Positions 22,801 to 37,800 of a DNA stretch of 64,000 nt are shown piece after piece. The position numbers and the translations under genes are program-made. The notes under the pieces were generated by a model that had not been told where the DNA came from, did not search any database, and saw only the letters and a list, made by a program, of their open reading frames with translations. This DNA is from Drosophila miranda. Taxonomy: Eukaryota > Arthropoda > Insecta > Diptera > Drosophilidae. The stretch covers positions 12,338,001 to 12,402,000 of the forward strand of contig NC_046675.1 in the NCBI RefSeq assembly GCF_003369915.1, in the 5' to 3' direction. Position 1 is the stretch's first letter. The number at the start of each line of letters is the position of its first letter.

Positions 22801-25800
22801 AGAAAAAATTACGATGCCTTAAAAAAAAAAAAGCTTGATAGTACGCTTGAAGAATTTGGAAGGGGATATTATTTATATTAAATATTTAAGAGTTTTATAT
22901 ATACAACAAAGACAATTAAAATAGTTAAATTAAATGGGGTTTTCCTGGATAAAAAATGATTTTTCTCAATAGATTCATCGCTATTATTATTTTATGTTTA
23001 TTATTATTATTATCATTTTTAATATTATTATTATGTATATAACATTAATTAAAATTTTGCTCTACAAATAATATTTTTATTTAACACAAAATCTATAAGT
23101 TTGAGGAATCTTAAAGATATTTGAATCATGATAAAGTGCAATATTTTTTTGTGTTGCTTTAAAACATTAAAAAACTTCAATACTAACAATTTTGTACCAC
23201 ACTGTACGCCTACGTGGGGCGTGTGGCCTGTGGGGGTGGCATGAGATGTGCGGCACATATTGCAATGGTAATTTTTGTTATCTCCAATGTCTTGACTCTT
23301 GGCTCCCAGAAGCAGAAACAGAAACAGAACCAAGACGCGGGCAGAGCACGAAATAACAATTCCATCTCTGCTGATAAGCAAAGGGCGGGGAGGGGGAGTG
23401 GGAGGGGAATACAATATTCAAATGCGGTCGTGACTTTGAACGCGAATCTCTCAACCCAGAGATTGAAGAACTTTTTCACGAAATATTTGCCAAGAAATAC
23501 AGATATAGATGGAAATACTATCTAGATTATCTACCAGTTTCTCTGGAAAACTATTAAATTTCAAAGATATCCTTAAGGATCTTTCCATATCTGAATGGCT
23601 ATCGAATGTCGGATAATCCTCGCTATTGTCTTTGGCAAAAACAAGGTTATCGTAGGTCCCTCCCCATGATGTACCTGGGAGTGGATTATTTTGGGATCAA
23701 CAAGGGATTTTTGCATGCTGATAAGATTAGCTTGGATTTATGGCCTTATTATGATTGTTTTTAGATCATAGCCGGTTCGGGGCTGGGATTATCTCATCTT
23801 CATTACCTGAAAAGACACACGACGCGGCGCGACGATGCACACGATTCTGTGGCACCTGCTTTTGGGATGACCTCAAAAGTGAATCACCTCTTAATAGAGC
23901 TTCATTTGCACTTGCACTTGCACTCCTCTCCTCTCCTCTCCCTGCTCTGCCACCAATTACCAGTATATTGAAGTATATTTTTCAAGTAAAGAAAAAAGCG
24001 AGTAAAACATCCATGAAATTGCTCAAATTGCCGCAATTAACTAACAAATGGTTGGTGCAGATCAGTGATTAAAACATGAAAATGCTTTAAAAAAAAAAAA
24101 CCAAAGCACATAAAAACAAGCGAAAATTTAATCAACTATTGTTGTGTCTGTGTGTTTTAGTGTTTAAAAGCTGTTAACTATAAAAAAGTAAACGATGAAT
24201 CGTAAGAGAAAGGAAGAGAGTGTTTTTTTTTTGCATTTTTATTGGAGATTTTTGAGCCTGGATCAAAATTCGAAATCAAGCCGAAGACTGGGGAGTTTTG
24301 GGTTAAATTTTTAGAAATTATCGATAGTTCGATTAATGACCAGTAAATCATATCAATTTTCTTTATATAAAATTATAGGTTATCGATAAACGATCGAATT
24401 GACAACTGATACTTCATTTGTATTAAATGATAAATTATCGATAATTATCGAACATTAAAATCATTCGATTAAAGTGCCAAAAAAGGTAGAATATTACAGA
24501 TTTTGATCTGTTGAATTGTTTTTAGAGATGGGTACGAAGGTCCCTCTCGGGTATAGATTCTTGAGTCAAGATTCTGTAAAATTTATACCAAGATAATACG
24601 CAATATTAATAGAAATAATCGTATAAATAGCAGCCCCGGGATTTCCATGGAATTCATTCGAATCATTCTTATCAATACCAAGAAAACTCCATTATTTGCG
24701 TGATGGAAAACCATTAAAGGCATTTATAATTGCCAGAACAATACTATATAAAAATCGGTTTACACATGCAATAAATAAAGACCGATAAGAGAGAGAGAGA
24801 GGGAGATTGCTTCAAGGGTATGCAAAAACTCTGACTCCGAATCTGTTATTTCTTTTTCAAATGAATCGGAAAGATCCGAGGGGATTGTCTTGCACCATGA
24901 AACCCAAACCGATTAAATCATCGTAAAAGAAAAAAAAAAAAAGGAAAACTCGATGGTGGCTGCTGTTGCATGCGTCATAGATGGAAGTAAAACTGGTTCG
25001 GAGTCGAGGCGCAACAATACCATACGATCGATGAGGCAATGTCGCTGACCAGCTTTTTCCACCTTCAACAACTTTACTGGCTCCCCCTTTCCCTCCACCT
25101 CCCTCTCTCTCTGTTCATTTCTATCTTTATGTGAAAGTGAGCAGCAGCCGCAGCCGCTGCCCCCCCCTTGGCCTTTGTCTCGTCTCTGTCGGCGGCGTCT
25201 GCCTTTGCACTGATTATGGCAATTGCAATTGCAATTGTCGCTGCAAACAATGCGAAAAAAGCCGTAAAAAAAAGAGAGTAAAAACTCAAAGAAAATATAC
25301 GCAATAGTCAAACGTAATGAAAAAGGAAACTGCAACTTTTTGATGCTCTTTCCCACACACAAACACAGACACACAAGCAACAAACACAATTCAAAGAATT
25401 TTCTTGTGCTTTTTGAGCAGATTGATTCGAGGAGATGAGTATTCTGCCTGCCCTCTGCTGATGAGCTTTCCGCTGTGACAGGGTATTCCAGCGAGCGACT
25501 CTCTGCTGCTGCTGCTATGCTCTGCTGTCTGTCCGTCTCTCTCTGTCATTGTCGCCTTGAGACCGACTCCTTGTGACTGCACTGCGTCTTTCGGGTTCAG
25601 CGTCTGATTATTGACGAAGTCAACGGCGACGCTGTCGAGCGAGTGTTGTTGACATGGACCCTACCCCCCACTACCCACCCCCCACATTGCGTGCTCCTCT
25701 AGAGAGATCTGTATCCATAAATCCCCCAGGCTATCATCAAGGTGGGTGCATGTGTGTGTGCACTGCACTTGTCAACGCAATTTGCGGTTTTTGTTTCTAT

Positions 25801-28800
25801 CTGTTGACTGCTCTCTCTCGCGCTTGCTCTGTCTCTGCCGAAGCTGCTACTGCTGCTGCTGCTGCTGCGGGCTACTTGTCGTGTCTGTGCTTGCATTTAC
25901 TCGTATAAGAGTGGAAAGGGGATGGTGTATAAGAGTGTAGCTGGGTGTGCGTTTGTGTGTGGCGTGCCCATAGCATTTGCATTAAATATCCATGAGAAAT
26001 TGATTTTTTTTTCTCTTGTTACCCTAGGGGCGTAGAGTATTATGATTTAGACAAGACTTGGGCGGGACACCAAAACGATTAATACCTATTTCTCAAAATG
26101 AAAGCCATCAGCAAATGATTGATCTTCAAGGGGTATCAATGTCTTCGAACCCTCTTTTCGTGTTGTTGCAATTAAACACAAAATTATCTGCACACTTTGG
26201 CGATTTGAGAATTCATTGAACAAATATCAAGATATTGTATGTCTGGGAAGGGGGGGCAGGGTGATGTGGGATCGTGGAATTGCATTGTGTAGTATTTGCG
26301 GTTCTGTTTTGATTTGTCTCCCGATCTCCCGATGTGTGTGCGTGCGCGTTGAATCGATTTGTGTAGCGTAATGGTTTGGAGGGGGGGGCGGGAGGGATAC
26401 ATATGTGGAGTACTGTACCGTATATATCGTATGTGGCATAAGGAGTGGCACGATAACGAGCCGCATAGATGGCAGGTTTTCGCGGGTGTCTGTCATGATA
26501 ATTTACGAATACTACGTTGTGGGCATTAACTTTGTTATTAGACAAACAAAATGATAAATGAGTTATCGATGGGAAAAGTTAAGAACTTTTGGGTCTTCTC
26601 TTTATAGAATACCACCATTATTAGATCATAGCTAGGGGGAATCACCTATACCAGTACCAAGCAAAAGATACATATGTCTGAAATATGCGAAGGTTATCCG
26701 ATCCACTTTTAGGCGGGCACTTCCGTCGATAAGAAAATCGTGAAACGGTAAAACCCAACTAGATTTTATCGCTCCTCCATGCAGCACACATGCTCGTACT
26801 TATTTTAGTATACATATTTGTACAAGTACCTTGGCTAGGCCTGTGGGTGTGCGTGTCCGTGTGTGCGTGTGTGTGTTGGGGGGCAACAAAAGTTTTGCGT
26901 CAATATCCGTTCCAAATTGTTTCCAGCTAAAAGTAAACAAAAGAAACGGTACGCCAGTGGAGCGGTGTAGGGGGGTAGGGGGAAAAAAAAAACTAAAATT
27001 GAAAGTGCGCCATGGTAAATTTTACTAATGTATTTCTTACAAGTACCAGTACGACGAGTATACCCTTGAGTGGTGGGTGTTTATGACTTTTAAAGTAGGT
27101 TTACTCAACACAAGGAAGGGGGATAATCGAACCCATATAAAAGGTGTAAATCTAAAGGAAATAGGGGACTTTTTTATATAGATCTACAATATCTATCATC
27201 TCTTACCGATGAATCGTAGGAGAAGGGATGAGAGTGCTCAAAATTCGACTGGGGAGTTTTTGTTTAACTTTTTAGAATTGATCGATAATTCGATTATTTT
27301 AAAGAATAAATTGTGGATAATTATCGATTAATGATCAGTAAATTATATGAATTTGCTTATAAATAAACGACTGATACTTAATTTATATAAAATGATGCCC
27401 ACAAATGCTCTGCTTAAATCGCACCCACAAGACGCTCGACTCGAGACGCACAAGCGATGAGTGCAAAAGAGAAAGCTCGAGACATGTCGTGTGCCTGATT
27501 GCTCGCCTCTAAAGAGGATTGTTGGACTTCTCTCAAGTCTTAAGGGTATTCCAAGCTTCGAAACCGTCTTTCGTTCTGCTTCTTCCTTTTAAGCAGCACC
27601 GTTAGCAACCATACGACGAACCACTCTGTAATGAATAACCTCTGAGCACATTGGGCACTCACTCACTCAACGTAATCGAATCGACAAATTCTTGGCATTT
27701 CGTAAATCACTTTGGAGTCGGAAACTCCCCCCCTGGAAACTAGAACGGAACTCTGACAAACGAACGATTCTTGCATTAGCAAAATTAAAATAACAACAAC
27801 AAAGCATATGTACTCCCTGTAACAAGGGCATCCATCTCACCCGAAAAATGGGGTCGTGGTCGGGTCGGCCCATGAAAAACCCCGCCCCATTGGTTGGCAA
27901 AAAAAAAAGAGAGAACAATTAAATTGTTGTACTGTGGCTTAGAGTGGTTCTTGGGACCTTTGACATTTGCATTTCGGTTATGGATCTCCAGATCTGGATG
28001 GCAGGGTATGGGGGTCTCCATTAAGCCACAGAATTTCACGATTAACGGTCCTGACAGCTCCGAAAGCCCATTTCTCAACATGTCACTTAAGGATTTGGGA
28101 CTTTACAGTGGAGACTCTATAGGATATATCTTTTTGGGGATGCTGAAACTACAGAGTGTATCAGGCTAATAGAAATTCCATCACACATTCCACAGCCTTG
28201 CATTCCCACAGATCTCCAGCTCGTATGGGCAACAAGAATCTCTAGATCGTTGCAACATGCTGTGCAGAAATTCAGAAATAAGCCACTCAGCCGGTCACAG
28301 CCGAGTCCGTTGTCATGAGGCGTTGCCATGGGGCTGCCTAAGAAGCCCAGAGAGACTCCAGAGACCACATAATGATGGCAAGATGCGGGATGCACAAGCA
28401 AAAGGGGGGGGGGCTGTGGGGGAGACCTGTTCTTTAACCCATACAGCCACCACGGGTGACATAATCGGCACAGTTGTTGGCCTGGCAACAAATGTTGTGC
28501 CAGTACTTGCATGTGGTGGGGGGCTGTGGGTGTGGAGCAGTGGAGCTTGGTATTCAAATAAACGTATTTCTTGTGTACACACACACACACATTCGCATCA
28601 CGCATATTTCTGAGATATCCCGGGGAATGTTTTTATGTGGAATTTTCAGAAATTGCTACCTTTTGGCTATGGATTCTAATTAATGACTTGTACAACGGTC
28701 CGATCTCCAGTTCTTGTTAATAAATAAAACACTGAGCATTTGCATATGCCCTAATTCGTTGGAAGGAAATATTCGTGTATTCCATGATTCACACAAATTC

Positions 28801-31800
28801 CAAAAGAGAAACAGTGAAAGGTCTCTTTCTTTACATCGATTTGCGGACTTCCACTCAATCGATCGGCAATCACAAAATAATTGATTTGATTTCTCCAACT
28901 ATCGATATTAAAGTCAGGCTATGCTTCCGATATTATCGTAATGACAGCCATACCCATACCATGTAACGGGATATGCTGCAGGTCAATCAATACACACACA
29001 CACACTTTCACCATGCCTCCTTCTCCCTTGCGCCTCCTTCGCTTCACTGGAATTGGAGGTCATGCCGTGTCTGACCCAAAACTGCACGTTTTCGGATTTT
29101 GTGTTTGCTTTTTGGTCTGTGACCTTTGACATCTGACTGCCTGCCTGCCGCCAGTTGATTGACATAATTCCATTATAGACAGACGCCTTGATTTGGATAC
29201 ACACTTGGCTTCATTCCCCCCCTCCCTGCCACCGTATCGATTGGGGTTTGCGGGCAAATGTCAAAACGAATGTAATGCAAAATGTCAACGATCCACACGG
29301 ATGGAGCGTGGGCAGCTCTGTTTTATGGCTTCATTTCAATTTATGCATTAATTGGCGCACGAATCGGTGAACGTTTGTCGGCTTTCGGCAATCAAAAAGT
29401 ACACTCTTCAACTCCCTTCCTTTTTGCCAGTGCCATTGGCACTCTCTCACTGCAGCTCATCAAAAAGCTCTCTCACAAGCTGTAATGATCTTATAAAAGG
29501 TGGTCGAGCGCTTTGACGCCATGCTTGATGGGAGAGAGAGAGAGAGAGAAGAACAAAGTTTGCTCTACCGAAAAGAGAGCGCCTTGTAGTTTCCTTTTCA
29601 CACAAGCTGCTGATTTGCGTGCGGTGCCATCGCGGGGGAGAGATAGAGAGGCTTAGAGCTTAGTCTTTCCTCTTTCCCTGCCATTACCCCTGTTCGAACT
29701 CCTTATCTTGCTCTCCCCTCTGGCCATTCAGCTGCGGCTCTTTCACTCGCCACTCTCCTACTCTCCCCCCTCCACCTTTCTCTCTTGCATGCTTCAGTGA
29801 GTGTGTTGCCTGACGAGCATTGCGCTGGTGGGGAGATTGTTGCTTTTGGCTGAAAAATTTTCAATGCATAATCAACAACAAAAACAGTAATATTTTTCCT
29901 CTTTTTTTTTTGCAACGTGACGAATTACGTGCAAAATTGCCGCAACAACAAGAACAGCCAAGCAACATCGTCGTGCCCTTTGTGGCAGCTGATGTTTGCT
30001 GTTTGTTGTTGCTTTGTGGCTAAGGGAGTTTTTTGTATTCCGTTTCTCTTTTTTTTCTTTCAGGTTTATGCAAGTCGCTGGCAAAAGACTTTTTTCTAAT
30101 GCGCAACAAAATATTCTCTTTGACGTGCCCGCCCCTCCCCCCGTTTTCCCCCACGGGTGTGTCACGTACAGAGCATGGCCAAAAATTTGATTGATCCCCC
30201 ACTCCTCTGCCCTAGCCGTTCGTCTGCTTCCATACCTCTGCATCTTCCCACTCGCTCTCACTTTTGCGTCGCTCCATTCTTTTGTTGTCTGTTTCTGTTC
30301 TCGGCTCTTCGGGCTGTTCTCATTCTTAATCTTCTTGTTACCTCCTTACGCATCACGCTTCGCACACAAACGATCCTAATTATAGTGCCAGTTGCTCTTC
30401 GTAGGACACATCCAACAACAAAATGGAGCTCTATGGGGTTATGTGTGTCTGAGGGAATGATCTATGGGATCTGCAGTACTATAAGAGCTATAGGAAGCAT
30501 AACTAGAGTGTAGACTAGTGTAAGACCCACGCAGAACCAGTTTACTTTGTAGATTCTTGTTCCCAAAAAAAATCCAGTATCGACCACTCCATACTCGGAA
30601 TAAAAACGTTAACATTTTTGTATATTTTAATCAAATTGCAATATATTTTTGTTTTGTTTCTTGCGGGCAGCATATGAGGAGAGGCTCTGCCCCTCCCCTG
30701 TTGGGGCTTTTCTCTTTGTTATTTTTGCCTCTCCTTTTGTGGAGAGCAGCCAGCCCCATGGACTGGTTGCCTGTCGTCCGCTTGCAGGTGAAATTGTGTG
30801 CAGCGTAACATATTATTAAATTGGCTTGATTATGGCCATTGCCCCGGTCCCGGTCCCGGCCATTGCCAGTTCTCGAAACCACGGTCAGTCATTGGGCGGG
30901 GAGCAGCAGCCCCCAGCAACAGCCAGCAGGCAGCAGGCACCAGCCACAGAAAAGAAAAAAAATAAAACCAATTTTGAACCGCCCGAACCGAGCATTTCCT
31001 GTCGTGCCGTGTTGCCGGTTCTGTTCCTCTCTGCTGGCCGGGCAATTAAAGCCGTGTAAACGTGGCTCACTGAAGCTGTAGCTGTATCTGGGATCCAAAC
31101 AGAATTGACTGTCAGCATGGCAGACAGCAGACGGCTGATCATAAATCTTCCGAGTGCTGCCAAAAATAGAGACATTCCCTTCTTTGTAGGGTTCCAATTG
31201 GAATGGTTTCGATTCGTTTCCATTTAATCGAATGGATGGATGGATGGATGGTTGGTTGGTTCGATGGGATGCAAGCATGCTTCGATGCACGGAATGGAAA
31301 AACAATGAAAACGATAAAAGACCAAAAATAACCACCGCCACACACACACACACACACGCACACAGACGGAAAACGAAAGGAAAAGAATAGAAGCAGAAGC
31401 AGAAGCAGCAGCAATGCAATGGAAAGAAAAAGCCATAAGAATGAGTAGAATAAAAGAGAACTATTTATAGAAAACCGAACCCACAAACACACTGGAATAT
31501 CTGAGAATTTAACAAGATTTTGGTGGGTTCTGGGGCGACATTTGATACGTGCCTTATGCCATCGATAAGGAAAACAAATAAAGTACAAAACACCGGTCTA
31601 TATCCTGTTTTCTATCAGTTAAAAATCAGCATTATATTAGTTTTCTTATCTAACAACCAGCCTTTACCTCTTTTAACCTCATTTGTGGCTCTGGCCTGTC
31701 TAGCCTTCGTTTAGAGAGGGGATTATGATGTGCCTTATCAGTAGTTTCCGCTAATTTGTAATGCCAGAAAAGTAAGGGTATATAAAAGTGTTCAACGCAC

Positions 31801-34800
31801 TAATGATTGATCTACAAATGGAAGTGGGGGCTGATTGGATCCCCATCGCACTCGTTCCCGTCGTATATGGGTCAATAGTCTGTCGATCACTGCCATGTTA
31901 CAGGCCCTCTACTGATAATGGTATCCCCCCACCCCTTTTACCCCTCCAATTAACTGAAGTTCTCTCTCCTCATCTCTATCATAAATTGAAACGATTTTCC
32001 CCCCCCAGTTCTCGTTGGGCTTTTCGGTCTGTTTTCCCCCCATAATTCCACGGGGGCTTTGTGGAGTAAGACAACGTGCTTTGGCGTTTCATTATTTATT
32101 GTTATAAAATCCGCGTTGACTCGTTTTTTTTTTGTATTGATTTAACGCGCTTTAGTACGTATGTATATTATGTCATAACGATTTTAGTCACGCATCTATC
32201 TGTGTCGACAATTTTCATAACTTTTTTTGTTGCTCGTTATTTTCTTCAGCTGCGTTTGCGTTTGCTTTTGCTTTTCTGTGGCACCTGCAGCTGTATAGAG
32301 TTTCTTTTCCTCACCGCCCGTTGGATTTTCTTTTCGCTCATTTGGCCAAATTATGTCACTTTGTGGGTTGAATGTTTATTTAAACGGAGCCAAAAAAGTT
32401 TCAATTTCCGTTTGCTCATTAGACGCTTGTGGTTTTTTTTTGTTTTTTTTTTAAGGTCTTTTGACGGCTACATAATTAAGCGCTCTTTTGCCAGTTTTGG
32501 GCAGAAGTAGAAAGAGAGAGAGAGAGGCAGCACCACCTACACCCATCGGGCAGCCGAAAAATAGCTGCAAATTTGGTTTGCTTTTGGTTCATGCCTATGC
32601 TGTAAAATATTCTGTTTCCCGTATCGTTATTCCTTTTTCCTCTCCCTCGAACTCAGCAACGCCAGGGCGTACGTTCGCTGGCAGCTTTCATTGCCTCGCT
32701 CTTACGATCCACTCTCTGAGCGCGCCTCTCTCTCAGAATGCACTCTCTCTCTCTCAGCAACACACGATTGCAGCATGAACAACGGTGTGCAAAAGCACAA
32801 AACGCAAAAGCATGGCAGCAAAGGGCATGCACAAGCAGAAAAAGATTAGCAGCAGGCGGAAACAATTAAATCTTTGGATTTACATGTTGTTAATATTTAT
32901 ACATTATTTTGTTATAGTCTTTGATGTTAAATTCCTCCCTTTTAGGGAAGAACCTTCTGAAATGTGGATATACAGAAGCGGTTTACTGGGTATCGGCTAG
33001 TTTAAACCCATGAGTTTTTGTGTTTTTTTTTTCGGTTGATTTGTGCTCCTCTCTCTTTGAGTGCTAATGAGTTTAACAACCTACGGACGGGGGCTGCTGC
33101 TTTTTCTGACTAGAAAATCACTTGAAATTGGTTTATGGAAATGCTGTGTGTTTGTGGGGAATACCAACAAATGAATTAGTCAGAGAGGGAGAGAATATTT
33201 GCGGGTGAATCAACTTTCACAATGGCTACGCGTATGGATCTCTGGATGGGGGGGAGGAGGGCTCAATAAATACTTGATCAAACGGCAACCACAAGCACCA
33301 GCGACTAATAAACTAATTAAAGTTTTTGGCAGCGTAAACAACATTTATGGAGTTTAAAAACATGCTCTTATCTCTGCACTAAATTTGTGTTATCTTTTGA
33401 ACCGACCAAAGAGGCAGAGGAGGCCCATTCGTAAGCGTCTTAACCCATGACATGACATCATGTTGATACATACATATATTTTTTGCACTCTTTCTTGCAT
33501 AAGTCGATGGCAGTATTTTTTTTGTCGCACGCCCCCCAGACGCCAGAAGGCAAGAAACAATTCCGGAATTAATTGCAATCCATGGAATGGCGGCATGAGA
33601 GAGGGAAATTTAATTTCATGCGACTACTGCGAGAGAGAGAGACTCCTTCTTGCGTTTCCTCCTCCCTTTTTGCCGCCAAAGCTGGTCATTAATTTCTTAA
33701 TCACGTATAAATAGAGAGGCACCAGGGGACAGAATAGATAGATGGAAAGATGGCTGACAGCAGAGCGACGGCGACGGCGACCGACTGTTCGTCATGGAAA
33801 TGGGAAATTAGAGATGGGAAATTAGCATATTCCTGCCATCATTAACCGACGGCAGACGGCCTGCAGTCGTTGATGAGCACATTTCAGGTTGTGCCTTATT
33901 AGCACATTTCTGAATCCCAGACAAAGGCCAAAAGCAGCGCAAAATCCAGGCCCAAACCCCAGACTCATTCATCGTTGGCTGGTGGAAAGCGGGCTCTGGA
34001 AATAGAAGAGAAAAAAAAACACTCGACAAATGAAAAGCGAAACTATTAGCACGGAAATAGGTTGCTTCTCTCTCTCTCCATTTTGGGCTCCTCGTGGCTT
34101 TTATTTTTAGACACACAAAAAAACTGTCAGGCGTTGCAGTAAAATCCATAAACATGGAACATAATGTAGGCTAACATTAGGGAAAAATCCAACAAGGAGA
34201 ACATCAAAGTGGTAGGCGGAAAATACTCTACTCTACTAATGGAATGTTTCGAAGTAATTTGGAAACAAAAATCTATCTTCGACTAAAAATAGTTGAACAT
34301 TAATTTGAACGCAACGAAAAGATAAAAAATTGTATATTGAGATTAATAATAATAATAATTATGCCACTGGAAATGTTTATTCTTATTACTGGAATTTATG
34401 ATTATGACCCAATAATTATTTGTGTTTATTAAGTCTTTCAATTGCAATTCTAAAATAAATTTACGCAAAACACGCATTTAAAAAAATTATTTATTTTTTA
34501 TTATTATTTTTATTTCTTTTTTACATTTTTTTTGATTTGTTTTTATTTTTTTTAAATCATCATAATTTTTTCCAGTGCTGTTCCAAAAGTAATAGCAAGC
34601 AAAAAAATTGTACTATTATTTTATAATAAAAAAAAGCCTTAAATATTTCAAAAAAAAATAAAAAAATAATAAAATAAAATAAATAATAAAATTCTAAAAT
34701 AAAAGTAATAGTTCTATGATGTAGTATTTGATCTATGAAATTTAAAAACTGCAAAATTATCTAATTATGAAAAAAATATGAGATGAAAAATGAGACAAAA

Positions 34801-37800
34801 AACTCGCGAAAATCGGTGGCTTTTGAGACTATGAAATGCAGGAAAAAAGAAAGTACAGAATCATAGGGAATGATCAGATATATTTGATTGCAGGAAAACT
34901 ATTCCATTGGATCATTAGTAAAGCCTGAACGTCTGCAGCTGACGTTGGGCTCATTGAACACCTGGCTTTCGAACTTCATTGATGTTAGAGCAAGGAGCTT
35001 TTTGTATATCTGTACACAGGTTCTGGATCGTTAGCTCAACATTAAGAATACTTCCTTAAAGAAGTAGAATATCCTAGGCAAGAACTCCTCGAAGACAAAA
35101 CCTGTGGTCTTTTAGGCATGCCTTGGACTTTTTTCTTTTGGGGATCTTTAGAAATACAAAAAACGTGTTCAAGAGCAGACGGTTGTGCTTTTGTTTTTCT
35201 TTTGATTTGTTAAGTAAACTATGTATTTCGCTGTTGCTACGGCTTTCTGTTTGTTTGTTTGTTTAATTCAAGTTAGTTTTGTTCTTTTTTTTTGTTTGTT
35301 TGTCCCTGTGAGCAGTGCAAATTTGTTTGCCAAAAGAGCAGCTGGGAAGAAAGGAACACCCACCAAACAAAAGACAACAAAAAATTGTACGAAACGTGCC
35401 GCTGCATTAACCAGAGGCAAAAGCTGCGGGGCAAAGAGGGGCAAGATCGAGGGCAGCAGCAGACAACCAAGAAAAAAAGCCATTGTTCGGGTCTTGGGCT
35501 CCAAAAAAAACCGAAATTTCTGCTGATTATGTAACAAACCGAAAGAGAAAGAGACGCAGAGACACAGAAAGACAGAGAAAGAGTTTTGTTTAAAGAAAAG
35601 TTGTTAAGAAATTGACAAGGCAGCAGCGCGGGGGGAGGGGGGAAGGGGGGATTTGCATAAATGGAATTAGTGACTTGACGCTAACAAGCGACCAGCAACA
35701 ACAACAGTAAAGACCCCGCCCCAAAAGACCCATTCAACTCTTTGACCCTGTCGCGGTTGCAACAGTTTAACAGTATCCGATAGATACAAGCACTTTTGGT
35801 TGTATCTTTTGGTTGTACATATATGTATATGTATATTCTGTTGCCTTTTGCTGATTCTCTACTTTTTATGCTCTTCAATATTGTTGTTCGTCGTCTTCTG
35901 GCCAAAAACGAGTTTCTGCTTTTATTTTTTTTCGTATTTCTTTTTTGAAGTTGTCTCAATGAGAGTTCCATTCTTGAAATGCAAACAGCTGTATGGCAGA
36001 TACAGATACAGATACAGAGGCAAACATCTAAAGAATATGAATGGGAAATGCGAATGGAAACGAGCATGTTCCATGGGCAATGCTCATGTTTCAGCGTGAG
36101 AGCCGTCGCCAGGGCAGGACAGGGCAGGGCAGGGCAAAGCAAGACCTCAGAAAACCGCAAATTTAAACATAAAATATGGCAACGAAACACCTGCTCTGCA
36201 GTGAGCCCCGACCCCCTGAAGCCGCTCGCTCGGCTGCTCTGCTCTCCCTCTCCCTTGCCCTCGGCTGCCCTGCTCTCCTCCCTCTTTTTCGGTTGCCCTG
36301 CTCTTCAGCACCTGCAGTATATTTGCAAAAACAAAAAGCCGTATCGTCTGTCCCCTTCGCCCATGCTCTTTGTCTCTGCTCTCCCCCTCTCTTGCAGTGT
36401 TTGGCATGTTTTTGCATTGTTCTGCTTGCTCTCTTGTTTACTGTTCAATCTGCCATTGCATTTTTGACAGGTGGAGAGCGAAACTCCGCTCTCTCTTCGG
36501 CTCGAATTTCAAATTCCACAAATAAAATAATAAAATGGAAGTGGAGGGAGAACCCCCCACCCCTTGCCCTGTGTATGCTGTCCCTTTTTTCTGCTGCTTG
36601 AAATCTATTTTCCGCTGTTGTTGTCGCATGTAAATAAATCCAAGCGGAGACACCTCTTCTCTCCGTCTCCCTCTCTCTCCACTCCTGCTGTTGACAGACA
36701 AACTGGAAAGATTTACACAAGTTATAAATATAGTGTGGAACCATCTATGATCTCTGTGGCCCACAACCAAACCCAAGAGGGTGTGTGGAGGCCTCCCTGT
36801 AAAAGTGGAGCGAAAGAAGAAGCGGATTTTGCCGCAGAGAACTTGGAATCGGAAAAGTTCAACCGTGGAATAGTATTTTTAAATGCTGTAAGATACTAGA
36901 CAAACCCACGAAAAAATTTCCCAACTTCCCCGCAGAATTTATCTCAATCCCTAACTGATTCCGAGTCTGAAAGGCGCTTCAAGTTGTTCGATAATTATAT
37001 TAAATATCAATATTTAAATGGTTTTTGTGCATTATGTAAGCCAATAACTATTTTTCTGCCTTTTCTTCTTTGAATTTTAGTTGAAAAAATTATGGAATTT
37101 CGGGGGTTTCACGGAGGTTAATATTCATCGCCGGGTGTCTGCTAGTCATCTTTTGTATTGTCCTTTTAGGTTTCCGAGGACAGTGGCTCCCCATCGGCAA
37201 GGATTACACAGTTTGTAGGCGCTAAGAGGCGCTCCTCCAGCTGCTCGAATTCTTGCTGATCTATCTGCTCCTTTAGAGATTGATCCTGCAGCTCCTTATG
37301 CGATTGATTCTGCTTCTCCTTCAGCGATTGATCTTGCTGTTGCTTTAGATTCTTCTGTTGCTGCTTTACCTCCTCCTTTACCTCCTCGTTTACCTCCTCC
37401 TTTACCTCCTCGTTTACCTCCTCCTTTACCTCCTCCTCTACCTCCGTCTGCTCCTCATCGGACTCCGCCGTGGCCATAATGGCACTCATGCAGAAGAGCG
37501 CCGCTATGTATGTGACCAGGATACCCACAATGGTCGTCTCGTGATGGCCGTAGTCCGCTTCATTCACACTGCCGTAGTAGCGAATCGCCGCCTTCACCCA
37601 CAGAGAGATGAGCAGCTCGATGCGGGCCCAAACGAACAGCAGCAGCACCTCCATCACGGTAATGCTCAGCGTCAGCTCGATCAAGAAGCTGATCGGCCAG
37701 AACATGCGACGCTTGTAGTACTGCGGCAGCAGCACCATGTCCTGCAGGAAGTACAGAAAGCCACAGTACATCACGAAGCTGGCGCACAAGTTCCCCGGCA

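Noticed and set aside
30000..32510. Several 100-176-codon frames on both strands in the Pellino intron
   Set aside because: They overlap each other, are rich in Phe/Ser/Cys from T-rich DNA, and have no conserved motifs or exon boundaries.
35979..36601. Overlapping 140-162-codon plus-strand frames
   Set aside because: They arise from CTGCTCTCC/CAGGGCAGGG low-complexity DNA, with comparable open frames on the minus strand.
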